Shown: positions 1 through 7,509 of the stretch, one piece after another
Layout: each line of letters opens with the position of its first letter
How positions within the stretch are numbered: position 1 is the stretch's first letter
Origin: Cohnella rhizoplanae
GTDB taxonomy: Bacteria; Bacillota; Bacilli; Paenibacillales; Paenibacillaceae
Reading direction: 5' to 3'
NCBI RefSeq assembly: GCF_948329515.1
Contig: NZ_CAOJCN010000005.1
Span: 124,001 to 188,000 of the forward strand
DNA: 64,000 nt
Translations under genes and position numbers: made by a program
The notes under the pieces: generated by a model
The model's database searches: none
Told to the model about the DNA's origin: nothing
Seen by the model: only the letters and a program-made list of their open reading frames with translations

Positions 1-1371
1 CTCGTTGACCGCCTCGTTCACCCGGCTGCTGAAGTCGAAGCGGTTCATCATATCCCAGCCGTTGAAAGCCCCGGTCGCGGACGAGATCAAGCCGAGCTCG
101 TCTCGCCCGTCGGTCGGGAACTCCTGGTTGAACTCCGTGAGCGCGAAGGGCTTCCGGTAGAGCTGGCCGAGCGCAAGGGCGGGAATGTAATTTTTGATAA
201 TGGACGAACCGTACTGCGGAGCGTAGCTCGACGCCGTCGCAGGATCGAACACGGTGCTGTAGCGCGGATGCGTGAGCGGGTTGTAACTAAAGACGCCTCT
301 GCCGTTAACCAGTCCGTTGTACAGATGCGTCTCCTGAACGTCCGCCTGCGTCCGCCAGTAGTTGGCCAGCGAATCGTTAATATAGTTGATGCCGCCGATC
401 GGCGCGCGGACGCCTACAACGTTCTTCAAATACGACTTCATGTCGCCGTTGGCCGCGAACTGCTTCTCGGTAAAGTACGCGGTCATGAGGTCCCGGACGC
501 CGGACGGCGCCCCCCAAAAGCTCGTCGGAAACGTCGACACCGTCGGCAGCCCTTTGCCGGTCAGGTAGGCATTGAAGTCCGTCTTGATCCAGTTATTGAA
601 GTTGGCGTCGGAGAAGCTGGCGTTGTAGAGCAGCGATTCGTTGACCGGAGAAAGTCCCATCAGTTGAGGATCGTCCTTCAGCGCAAGGCCGGTATAGGGA
701 TTCACGTGCGACAAAAGCTGATTGGCGAACGACTTCCAGATGGCGATTCCGTCCGGCATCAGCGTCGCCAAATACTTGGATGCGGTCGCGCCGTATATGT
801 TCAGGCTCGAGACGCCCGAGAAATCGGCATACGCCAAAATGTCCATGTCGATATAAATGCCGCGCGCCTTGAGCAACGCGTTGAAGTACTCGAAATTATC
901 GAGCTTGGCCGCGTTCAGCGTCACCGTCGTGGACGTGGGTTTCGCCATCAAGCCTTTAGCCCAGTCATAGTTCTGGTCCACGGAGGAATACCGTACGACG
1001 TTGTAGCCCATGGCGGCGAGCCGGTCTGCGATGACGACCATCTCCGCGTGGGTCGGATCGGTGCCGTAGCTGCCGTTCAGGTTGCCGCCGTAGAACTTCA
1101 CCTTTTTCGCCGGTTCTTCCTCGAACACGTAATCGCCGTCCGCGTCGATTTGAACGAAGCCCTTGTCCCCCGCCGGCGCGTCGTTCAGGAACGATAGATC
1201 CAGGGCGCTGCCTGACGCCACGGCCATCGTCGTATCGATCGCCCGCCAGGTGCTGTCGGCCACGATCGGGTCCGCGCTTGCCACCTCAGCCTTGCCGGCG
1301 ACGGACGCGACGGGTATAAGCAGGGCAAGCGACAAGGCGACGGCCGTCGGTTTGGTCATTCTTTTCATCAT
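1..1371 (-). CDS. Secreted glycoside hydrolase, GH5-like clan A (3' end beyond window)
   Basis: An open frame of 457 codons runs from ATG at 1371 off the left edge. GAGGAGG lies 6 nt before the start. The product begins with a Sec signal peptide (basic MMKRMTK, then a hydrophobic stretch and an Ala-rich cleavage region). The body has features of (beta/alpha)8 retaining glycosidases: an early FYGGNLNG segment, GYNVVRYSS, then Asn-Glu-Ser at 244-246 (candidate acid/base E245) and ALTEFNQ with E413 as candidate nucleophile. These two Glu in strand 4/strand 7 contexts are the clan GH-A signature. It probably hydrolyses a plant or microbial polysaccharide outside the cell. Family within the clan and substrate cannot be told, and any C-terminal binding modules are outside the window. 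Confidence 0.75.
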   Translation of the reverse strand, partial: MMKRMTKPTAVALSLALLIPVASVAGKAEVASADPIVADSTWRAIDTTMAVASGSALDLSFLNDAPAGDKGFVQIDADGDYVFEEEPAKKVKFYGGNLNGSYGTDPTHAEMVVIADRLAAMGYNVVRYSSVDQNYDWAKGLMAKPTSTTVTLNAAKLDNFEYFNALLKARGIYIDMDILAYADFSGVSSLNIYGATASKYLATLMPDGIAIWKSFANQLLSHVNPYTGLALKDDPQLMGLSPVNESLLYNASFSDANFNNWIKTDFNAYLTGKGLPTVSTFPTSFWGAPSGVRDLMTAYFTEKQFAANGDMKSYLKNVVGVRAPIGGINYINDSLANYWRTQADVQETHLYNGLVNGRGVFSYNPLTHPRYSTVFDPATASSYAPQYGSSIIKNYIPALALGQLYRKPFALTEFNQEFPTDGRDELGLISSATGAFNGWDMMNRFDFSSRVNEAVNE

Positions 1372-1403
1372 TTCAAGCCTCCTCAGTGAATGGAATTCGC
1401 ATG

Positions 1404-1418
1404 TTGAAGGCGCTTACA
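1404..1418. promoter_or_regulatory. cre-like site upstream of the secreted glycosidase
   Basis: TTGAAGGCGCTTACA matches the CcpA operator consensus WTGNAANCGNWNNCW at all but one fixed position (G where A is expected at position 6). It lies about 33 bp upstream of the start codon at 1371, where a bound CcpA could repress. Binding is inference. Confidence 0.4.
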
Positions 1419-1581
1419 AATTTGAAGTCGCCTTCCGGCTGCTTGCGCTTCATCTCCTTTCCCGCCATTTCAGCAATATCATAGAATTAGACGGTCCGAC
1501 CGACAATGTTCGCCCGTCAGCTGTTTTTGCGAGTTCGTCAGCTTCGGCGGGCCGCACCGAAACACGGCTAATAGGTTAAAT

Positions 1582-1609
1582 AAAAACCCGCGCCTTGCGC
1601 GAGTTTTTA
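1582..1609 (-). terminator. Rho-independent terminator of the sugar-acid operon
   Basis: The arms AAAAACTCGCGC and GCGCGGGTTTTT form a stem of about 12 bp with one mismatch and a 3-nt loop, followed on the minus strand by TTTTTATTT. It lies about 50 nt downstream of the SDR stop codon. Confidence 0.7.
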
Positions 1610-1660
1610 AAAGTCTATTCGATTGCGGATACCTGCCTGCTTCTGCTTGCTCCATACAGT

Positions 1661-2428
1661 TTACAGCTCCACCGTCATGCCGCCGTCGGCCACCAGCGTG
1701 GCGCCCGTCATGAACGAGTTGTCGGGACTGGCCGCGAACATGACGACGGACGCGATCTCCTCGGGCTGTCCGACGCGGCCGATCGGCTGCGACTCGTCCC
1801 ACTGCTTCATGATCTCGTCCCGCGGCGTATCGAGGTTCTTGACGCTGCTCTCGAGCATCGGCGTCCGCACCGCGCCGGGCAGCACCGTATTGGCGCGAAT
1901 GTTCTGCTTCGCGAAGTCGAGGGCGATCGCCCGCGTGAGACCCGCGATGCCCGCCTTCGAGGCCGCGTAGGCCGAGTAGCCGTCCAGCGTCGCGAGGGCG
2001 TGGACGGAGCTTACGTTCACGATCACGCCGCCCCCCTGCTCCAGCATGACAGGGACGACGCCCCGGCAGAACAGGAAGACGGAGGTCAGATTATTCGTGA
2101 TGACGCCGTTCCATTGGTCCAGACTCATGTCGGTCAGCCGAACCTGCGGGCACATCGCGGCGTTGTTCACCATGACGTCGATCCGGCCGAAAGTCTCCCG
2201 CGTATCCCGAATGACCCGGATCACGTCCGCTTCGGACGAGACGTCGGCGGCCATCGCGACCGCGCGCCCGCCCCCCGCGGCGATCTCGTCGGCGACGTCC
2301 TGAACCTTCGCCAGCGTACGGCCGACCGCGACGACCGAAGCGCCGGCGCCCGCGAACCGCATCGCGACCGCCCGGCCGATGCCGCCTCCGCCTCCGGTTA
2401 CGATCACGACCTTGTTTTCCCAGCTCAT
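1661..2428 (-). CDS. Short-chain dehydrogenase/reductase (sugar-acid pathway)
   Basis: This 255-aa classical SDR has the NAD(P)-binding TGGGGGIG at 11-18, NNA at 88-90, Ser at 140-141 and the catalytic YAASK at 154-158, so all active-site residues are present. It is the last gene of a four-gene minus-strand operon and starts 16 nt after the FAH-family gene. The likely role is NAD-dependent oxidation of a sugar, or of a 2-keto-3-deoxy sugar acid to its diketo form, in the cytoplasm. The partnership with a dehydratase and an FAH hydrolase resembles the non-phosphorylative L-fuconate/L-rhamnonate type route. The exact substrate is inference. Confidence 0.85.
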   Translation of the reverse strand: MSWENKVVIVTGGGGGIGRAVAMRFAGAGASVVAVGRTLAKVQDVADEIAAGGGRAVAMAADVSSEADVIRVIRDTRETFGRIDVMVNNAAMCPQVRLTDMSLDQWNGVITNNLTSVFLFCRGVVPVMLEQGGGVIVNVSSVHALATLDGYSAYAASKAGIAGLTRAIALDFAKQNIRANTVLPGAVRTPMLESSVKNLDTPRDEIMKQWDESQPIGRVGQPEEIASVVMFAASPDNSFMTGATLVADGGMTVEL

Positions 2429-2444
2429 CGACGCACCTCGCCGT

Positions 2445-3287
2445 TCATCGGATTCGCTCGGACACGAACGTATTGCGCAGCGTGCCGATGCCTTCGACCG
2501 TCGCCTCGACGACGTCTCCGGGCTTCAGCCACACCTGCGGCTTCTTCCCCATGCCGACGCCCGGAGGCGTCCCCGTGCTGATGATGTCGCCAGGCTGCAG
2601 CGTCATCGTGTTCGACAGAAACGAGATGAGATACGGGATATCAAAAATGAGTTCCTTCGTATTTGAAGCCTGCATCGTCTCTCCGTTCAGCTTGAGCGAG
2701 ATGTCCAGACTTCCCGGATGCGCGATCTCGTCGGCGGTCACGATCCACGGTCCCGTCGGCGCGAAGCCGTCTATGGCCTTGCCCCGCGTCCATTGAGGCT
2801 CGTTTAATTGGATGTCTCGCGCGCTCACGTCGTTGAGCACCGTGAAGCCGAACACATAATCCATAGCGGATTCCAGCGGTACGCGCTTTGCTGTCTTGCC
2901 GATGACGACGGCCAGCTCCACCTCGTAGTCGCACTGCGTCACTTCGGCCGGGATCGCCACTTCATCGTCGTGTCCGGCCAGGCAGTTGTTGTATTTAGGG
3001 AACAGGACAGGCACCTTCGGCACCTGCATGTTGGATTCGATGACGTGATCGTGATAGTTCAGGCCGATGCAGATGATTTTCTCCGGGTCGGTGAGCGGCG
3101 ACAGCAGCTTCACATCCGCAAGACGGTAAGCAGTCCCTTTCTTCAAGGCTTGAACGTCTCCTGCGCGGATAACGTCCCGCATCGTCCCCGCCGCGTTCAG
3201 GGCGACGATCCCGTCTTCTCCCTTGAGCACGCCTACCTGAATTCTGCGCGTTTCATCCTGCCTTTCGTAAAACTGCACGAGCTTCAT
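2445..3287 (-). CDS. Fumarylacetoacetate hydrolase family protein
   Basis: The 280-aa product has the FAH fold signature: IICIGLNYHDH near 71-81, metal ligands E122 and E124 in YEVELAVVIG, D153 in LNDVSARD, and the terminal ISTGTPPGVG loop. These enzymes use Mg2+ or Mn2+ to cleave C-C bonds of diketo acids. With a sugar-acid dehydratase and two dehydrogenases in the same operon, the best guess is hydrolysis of a 2,4-diketo-3-deoxy sugar acid to pyruvate plus a hydroxy acid. Family is certain by motif; substrate is inferred. Start ATG at 3287 lies 14 nt after the dehydrogenase gene. Confidence 0.85.
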   Translation of the reverse strand: MKLVQFYERQDETRRIQVGVLKGEDGIVALNAAGTMRDVIRAGDVQALKKGTAYRLADVKLLSPLTDPEKIICIGLNYHDHVIESNMQVPKVPVLFPKYNNCLAGHDDEVAIPAEVTQCDYEVELAVVIGKTAKRVPLESAMDYVFGFTVLNDVSARDIQLNEPQWTRGKAIDGFAPTGPWIVTADEIAHPGSLDISLKLNGETMQASNTKELIFDIPYLISFLSNTMTLQPGDIISTGTPPGVGMGKKPQVWLKPGDVVEATVEGIGTLRNTFVSERIR

Positions 3288-3301
3288 CTAAGCTGCGCCT
3301 C

Positions 3302-4312
3302 CTATTCGATCGTTAGAAAGATTTTCGCAATTTTGCCCGGTCCGCCGATCAGCTTGTCGAAGGCGGCGCCGCCTTCGCTCAAGGGCACCGTCTCCGTCCA
3401 TGGCAGCAGGTTGATCCTCCCCTGACCGATCCACTGCAGCGCCGTCTCGAAGTCGTCGCGCGAATAGGCGAACGCTCCCTTGGTCCCGACCTCTCCCCGG
3501 ATCATGTCGTTGACCGGCAGTCTGCTGTCCGCCTCGTGCAGTCCAGTGAAGACAACCGTGCCTCCAGGGCGCGCGGCCGCCACGCTGCGCTGCCGCGTCG
3601 CCTCCGCGCCGACGGCGTCGATGACGGCGTCGAAGCCTTCGCCGATCCCGCCGGGCAGATCGTCCGGACTCGATACGGCAATGCCGCCGAGCTCTCTGGC
3701 GATCTCGAGCCTGGATTCGTTCAGGTCCACGACGACCGTGTCGCGGATGCCGTACGCGGCGGCGGCCTGAAGCGCGAACAGTCCGATCGGACCCGCGCCG
3801 TAGATGAGCAGACGATCCGTCGGCGCGAGCGCCAGCAGGCGGCAGACGTGAATCGCGCAAGCGAACGGCTCGGCCAGCGCGCCCTCGGCGAACGATACAT
3901 GGTCGTCCAGCCGATATACATTCCGCGCCGGGACGGCGACATATTCCGCGAACGCGCCGGGCAGGTGCGCCCCGAGCAGCCGGCGGGCGCCGCAGAGCTG
4001 CGATGCCCCGCCCTGGCAGTACCGGCAATGCCCGCAGGTCACCAAGGGATTCGCCGTCACGCGATCGCCCGCCCGGAAGCCGCTCTCCTGCTCGCCGACC
4101 TGAGCGCCGACCTGCTCGATGACGCCCGAGAACTCGTGCCCCATGACCAACGGCGGCTTGCGCAGCGAATTGTGCCCGAGATAGCCGCTCAGCTCGGAGC
4201 CGCAGATTCCCGCGTGCGTCACCCGGACCAGAACCTCGTCCGGCTTCGGTTCTGGCGCGGGAAGATCGCGGATATTCATCGCGCGCGGCCCTTCGTACAC
4301 CAATGCCTTCAT
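3302..4312 (-). CDS. Zinc-dependent alcohol dehydrogenase (MDR family)
   Basis: This 336-aa medium-chain dehydrogenase carries the catalytic zinc ligands C37, H59 and E60 (GHE motif), the four structural zinc cysteines C93, C96, C99 and C107, and a Rossmann motif YGAGPIGLFA. It resembles sorbitol/threonine dehydrogenase-like enzymes that oxidise a secondary hydroxyl of a polyol, sugar or sugar acid with NAD. It sits 17 nt downstream of the dehydratase and 14 nt upstream of the FAH gene, inside the sugar-acid operon. It may make the acid precursor or act on the dehydrated product; the sequence does not decide. Confidence 0.85.
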   Translation of the reverse strand: MKALVYEGPRAMNIRDLPAPEPKPDEVLVRVTHAGICGSELSGYLGHNSLRKPPLVMGHEFSGVIEQVGAQVGEQESGFRAGDRVTANPLVTCGHCRYCQGGASQLCGARRLLGAHLPGAFAEYVAVPARNVYRLDDHVSFAEGALAEPFACAIHVCRLLALAPTDRLLIYGAGPIGLFALQAAAAYGIRDTVVVDLNESRLEIARELGGIAVSSPDDLPGGIGEGFDAVIDAVGAEATRQRSVAAARPGGTVVFTGLHEADSRLPVNDMIRGEVGTKGAFAYSRDDFETALQWIGQGRINLLPWTETVPLSEGGAAFDKLIGGPGKIAKIFLTIE

Positions 4313-4329
4313 GTTCGACCGCTCCTCTC

Positions 4330-5478
4330 CTATTCGACCCGTTCCCGCTTCTCCCAGCCTTGCTTAAACAACGGCAGCCAATGGCCCGGGTGGTACGGAT
4401 ACTTGGCCGCCTCCTCCAGGTTGAACTCGACGCCGAGGCCCGGCCGTTCGGGCGGCTGGAGATAACCGTTCTCGACCTTGAACGGCGGAGAGAAGATATC
4501 CTGCGCCCACGAATGGTTGAAGTCGTCGAAGATCTCGTGCAGGAAAAAGTTCGGCGTCGCCATGTTGAGGTGCGAGCAGACGATCGAGCAGATCGGGCCC
4601 TGGGCGCTGTGCGGCGCGGTCACGCCGTTGTGCGCGTGAACCATCCCGCAGATCTGCTTGGACGCGCTCAGGCCGAGGAACTGAGGCTCGAGCTGGATGA
4701 TATGGACCGCGTCATGCTTCAGCAGCTCCGCGAATTGCTCGCGGTTGTAGTAGTCCTCGCCGCAGGCGATCGGCACCGGACTGCGCTTCGCCACTTCGAC
4801 CATCGACGATACGCGGTACGGAGGGACCGGCGCTTCGAACCAGGTCGGGCTGTACGGCGCCATCGCTTCCGCGAATTGCAGGGCGGTGTGCACGCTGAAC
4901 CGGTTGTGGCCCTCGATCAGAATGTCCACGTCCGGTCCGACCGCTTGACGGACGGCGGCGATGTTCCGGATTGCGTTTGCAAAATCGGCCCGCTCGACGG
5001 TACGCCAGGCCGCGCCGAACGGATCGAACTTCAGCGCCGTATAGCCCCTTTCGACGACTTCCTTCGCCTGTTTGTAGAAGCTCTCTTCGTCGTTGCCGCC
5101 GCGGTACCAGCCGTTCGCGTAGCAGCGCAGCTTGTCGTGGCACCTGCCCCCGAGCAGCTTGTAGAGCGGCTGGCCGGTCGCCTTGCCCATAATGTCCCAG
5201 CAGGCGGTCTCGATCGCGGCGAGCGCGGAGCCCTGCACCTGGCCGCCGTCCGAGTAGACGTCGCGGATCATTTTGAGCGAGATCGTCTCCACGTCGAACG
5301 GATCCATGCCGATCGCGAGGTGCTTCAGTTCATGAATCGCCGCCTCGACCGTCTTGGCCAGCCCGTTCAGCGTTCCTTCCCCCAGGCCCGTCAGTCCTTC
5401 ATCCGTGTCCACCTGGACGAACAGCCAATTTTTCCAAGGGTTCCCCACGATATAAGTGCGCACGTCCGTAATCTTCAT
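4330..5478 (-). CDS. Enolase-superfamily sugar-acid dehydratase (mandelate racemase/galactonate dehydratase group)
   Basis: The 382-aa protein has the enolase-superfamily layout: capping domain (about 1-120), then a barrel with ALKFDPFG (acid/base Lys region), the metal-ligand positions in DILIEGHNRF and ACGEDYYNR, and PHSAQGP with the catalytic His near the end. Members with EGHNRF and HSAQGP dehydrate aldonates such as galactonate or gluconate to 2-keto-3-deoxy acids using Mg2+. It is the first gene of the operon, downstream of a GntR gene and preceded by a nested dyad at 5533-5568. Which acid it dehydrates is not visible. Confidence 0.8.
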   Translation of the reverse strand: MKITDVRTYIVGNPWKNWLFVQVDTDEGLTGLGEGTLNGLAKTVEAAIHELKHLAIGMDPFDVETISLKMIRDVYSDGGQVQGSALAAIETACWDIMGKATGQPLYKLLGGRCHDKLRCYANGWYRGGNDEESFYKQAKEVVERGYTALKFDPFGAAWRTVERADFANAIRNIAAVRQAVGPDVDILIEGHNRFSVHTALQFAEAMAPYSPTWFEAPVPPYRVSSMVEVAKRSPVPIACGEDYYNREQFAELLKHDAVHIIQLEPQFLGLSASKQICGMVHAHNGVTAPHSAQGPICSIVCSHLNMATPNFFLHEIFDDFNHSWAQDIFSPPFKVENGYLQPPERPGLGVEFNLEEAAKYPYHPGHWLPLFKQGWEKRERVE

Positions 5479-5532
5479 GCCGCCTAACCTCCGTCTGAAA
5501 AGGATGAGTTAAACGTAGCACGGGGAAATTAG

Positions 5533-5568
5533 ATGCTCAAGATGTCTCACTTGTATACATCAGAGCAT
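5533..5568. promoter_or_regulatory. Nested inverted repeat in front of the sugar-acid operon
   Basis: ATGCTC (5533-5538) and GATGT (5541-5545) are mirrored by ACATC (5557-5561) and GAGCAT (5563-5568), and the centre contains TGTATACA (5552-5559). The dyad overlaps the stop codon of the upstream GntR gene and lies about 55-90 bp before the dehydratase start. It is a candidate operator for the adjacent FCD-type GntR regulators; an RNA hairpin is the alternative. Confidence 0.5.
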
Positions 5569-6204
5569 GATTTGCTTTACGAATTCGATGTGGTTCCGGA
5601 TCAGGCGTTCGCTCCGCTCGGAATCGTCGCCCGCCAGCGCGTCCCGAATCTGCCTGTGTTCCTCCAGGCTGCCCCACAGCCGGCTTTTGTTTTTGTAAAA
5701 CGTCGTGCGCACGGCCATCAGAAACTTGTCCTGAATGCGGGACATCGCGTCCGCGTATTCCTCGTTGGCCAACCCGGCGATGATCTCCTCGTGGAACTGG
5801 CGGTCCAGCTCGACGTAGCCGACGATATCCTCGCGCTCCGCGGCCTCCGACTGCCTCGACAGATTCGCGTCGATCCGCTCGAAGAAAGCCCGATCCATTT
5901 TCCCCGTCAGACGCGTGACCGCGAATGTCTCCAGCGACAGCCGCAATTCATAGATATCCATGATCTTCTTGAGGGAAATTTCCTGCACGACGAAGCCCTG
6001 GTTCGGCGTGAGCCTCACCAGTCCCATCATCTCCAGCCGGTCCAGCGCCGAACGGATCGGCGTCTTGCTCATCCGCAGCAGCTCGCTGAGCCGCCGCTCC
6101 GACAGAAACGCTCCCCCGCCCCATTCGCCCTTTACGATCCGCTCTTTAATCTGCCTAAAGGCCTCGTCCCTCAACGTCGTTCCGCCCGTGGCTGTCGTAA
6201 GCAA
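5560..6204 (-). CDS. GntR family regulator, FadR/FCD subgroup
   Basis: This 214-aa cytoplasmic transcription factor has an N-terminal winged helix (about 10-75, with LSERRLSELLRMSKTPIR as recognition region) and an all-helical FCD ligand domain containing conserved acidic and His positions (ELRLSLE, DRQFHEEI, RNHIEFV). FCD regulators typically bind sugar acids or other small carboxylates. The start is TTG at 6204, preceded by GGAAAGGAAG. It is directly upstream of and co-oriented with the dehydratase operon, which it probably controls, and is divergent from a second GntR gene. Co-transcription with the operon is possible. Confidence 0.85.
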   Translation of the reverse strand: MLTTATGGTTLRDEAFRQIKERIVKGEWGGGAFLSERRLSELLRMSKTPIRSALDRLEMMGLVRLTPNQGFVVQEISLKKIMDIYELRLSLETFAVTRLTGKMDRAFFERIDANLSRQSEAAEREDIVGYVELDRQFHEEIIAGLANEEYADAMSRIQDKFLMAVRTTFYKNKSRLWGSLEEHRQIRDALAGDDSERSERLIRNHIEFVKQIML

Positions 6205-6232
6205 TCTTCCTTTCCGACGGTTCTTGTTCTAT

Positions 6233-6253
6233 GATGATCGTACGCGATTCATC
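6233..6253. promoter_or_regulatory. Imperfect dyad between the two divergent GntR genes
   Basis: GATGATCG and the inverse GCGATTCATC flank TAC in the 78-bp spacer between the divergent regulator genes. The position is right for an auto-regulatory operator. No clear -35/-10 pair was identified around it. Confidence 0.3.
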
Positions 6254-6282
6254 GAATCCCGCGAGAGAGAGGGACCGAACGA

Positions 6283-6912
6283 ATGGGCAATCCATCCTTG
6301 CGCCAGCAGGCTTACGCGCGCATACTGGCCATGATCGAGAACGGGGAATGCCCCAAGGGCTCGGTCACCTCCGAGGTCCAGCTCGGCCGCATGCTCGACA
6401 TGAGCCGTACGCCGGTCCGGGCCGCGCTGCAGCAGCTCGAGCTCGAGGGATACGTGCGGATCGCCTCCAAGCATGGCGTGCTCATCTTGGATTCCTCGTC
6501 CCAGCGCGTGAGCGATCTGCTGGAGCTGATCGCCTCCATGGCGCTATTCGCCGTCAGCGCCGCGATTCCTGCCAGACAGGAGCTGCTGCTCGCGTGGTCG
6601 CGCGGCATGTCGGAAGCGTACCGCGCCTTGATCGGCGCCGATCCCGAAGACGTCGGCGCCTTGGCCGCGTTCGAATACGAGCTGCTGAGCCGGCTGATCA
6701 TGCTCTGCAACAACAGCGAAATGACCAAAGCCTATCAAACGGCGGCTTCCCGCTTGTTCTGGCAGCAGAACGTCGGACGGTGGAAGGCGCCCTATGCGGC
6801 CCGAACCCGCGAGCAGGTCGCGGAGCTGATCGAAGCCGCCGCCAGGGGGCCCGAGTCGTTCCGGGAGGCGCTGTTCGACTATTTGCATACGCTCAAGCTG
6901 ACTTGGCTATAG
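6283..6912 (+). CDS. GntR family regulator with helical C-terminal domain
   Basis: A 209-aa regulator starts at ATG 6283, ten bases after GAGAGGG. Residues about 5-70 form a GntR winged helix (SEVQLGRMLDMSRTPVRAAL resembles the recognition helix); the remainder is helical and FCD-like but poorly conserved in metal-binding residues by eye. It is head-to-head with the other GntR gene at 5560-6204 and converges on the secreted enzyme gene at 7510, separated by a repeat array. The ligand and regulon are unknown; the sugar-acid operon is the nearest candidate target. Confidence 0.75.
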   Translation: MGNPSLRQQAYARILAMIENGECPKGSVTSEVQLGRMLDMSRTPVRAALQQLELEGYVRIASKHGVLILDSSSQRVSDLLELIASMALFAVSAAIPARQELLLAWSRGMSEAYRALIGADPEDVGALAAFEYELLSRLIMLCNNSEMTKAYQTAASRLFWQQNVGRWKAPYAARTREQVAELIEAAARGPESFREALFDYLHTLKLTWL

Positions 6913-6989
6913 TGCTTGCGGCGCTTGCTGTAGTGCTTGCGGTGCTTGCATACCGCTATCTGCCCAGCACACTGGCTTCCGCGTAGCGG

Positions 6990-7448
6990 ATAGCGAAAAA
7001 AACTTCCGCTATACGCCCGCACACTGGTTTTCACACACCCATAGCGGAAAAAATGTCCGCTATTCGCCCGCAGACTGGCCTCCGCACGCCCATAGTGGAA
7101 AAAATGTCCGCTATTCACCCGCATACTGGTTTTCACACACCCATAGCGGAAAAAATGTTCGCTATCCGCCCGCACACTGGTTTTCACACATCCATAGCGG
7201 AAAAAATCTCCGCTATTCGTCCGCATACTGGCCTCAGCGCACAAATAGCGGAAAAAATGTCCGCTATTCGCCCGCACACTAGCTTTCGCACACCCATAGC
7301 GGAAAAAATGTCCGCTGTTCGCCCGCATACTGACCTCAGCGCACAAATAACGGAAAAAATGTCCGCTATTCACCCGCATACTGGCTTCCGCACGCCCATA
7401 GCGGAAAAAACTTCCGCTATTCGCCCGAACACTGGCTTCCGCACACCT
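6990..7448. repeat. Tandem array 1: nine units of exactly 51 bp
   Basis: Unit starts fall at 6990, 7041, 7092, 7143, 7194, 7245, 7296, 7347 and 7398, an exact 51-bp period with substitutions but no indels. Each unit holds a short hairpin, TAGCGGA-AAAAATG-TCCGCTA, followed by CGCCCGCACACTGG and a T/C-rich stretch. A partial unit precedes it. The array fills the space between two convergent genes. Because 51 is divisible by three, frames stay open on both strands, which I do not read as genes. Confidence 0.9.
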
Positions 7449-7472
7449 GTCCGCTACCCCTGATCGCGCGTC

Positions 7473-7504
7473 GAAGAACCGCACGGATAACCGTGCGGTT
7501 CTTC
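7473..7504 (-). terminator. Perfect 14-bp hairpin after the large secreted enzyme gene
   Basis: GAAGAACCGCACGG and its perfect inverse flank ATAA. It lies just after the stop codon at 7510 on the minus strand. There is no strong T-run on either side, so it may act as a 3'-end stabiliser or a weak terminator. Confidence 0.5.
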
Positions 7505-7509
7505 ATACC

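Noticed and set aside
6879-7484. Open frames on both strands through array 1 (201 and 136 codons)
   Set aside because: A 51-bp period keeps any open frame open on both strands; there are no ribosome sites, and the minus frame runs antisense into the GntR gene.
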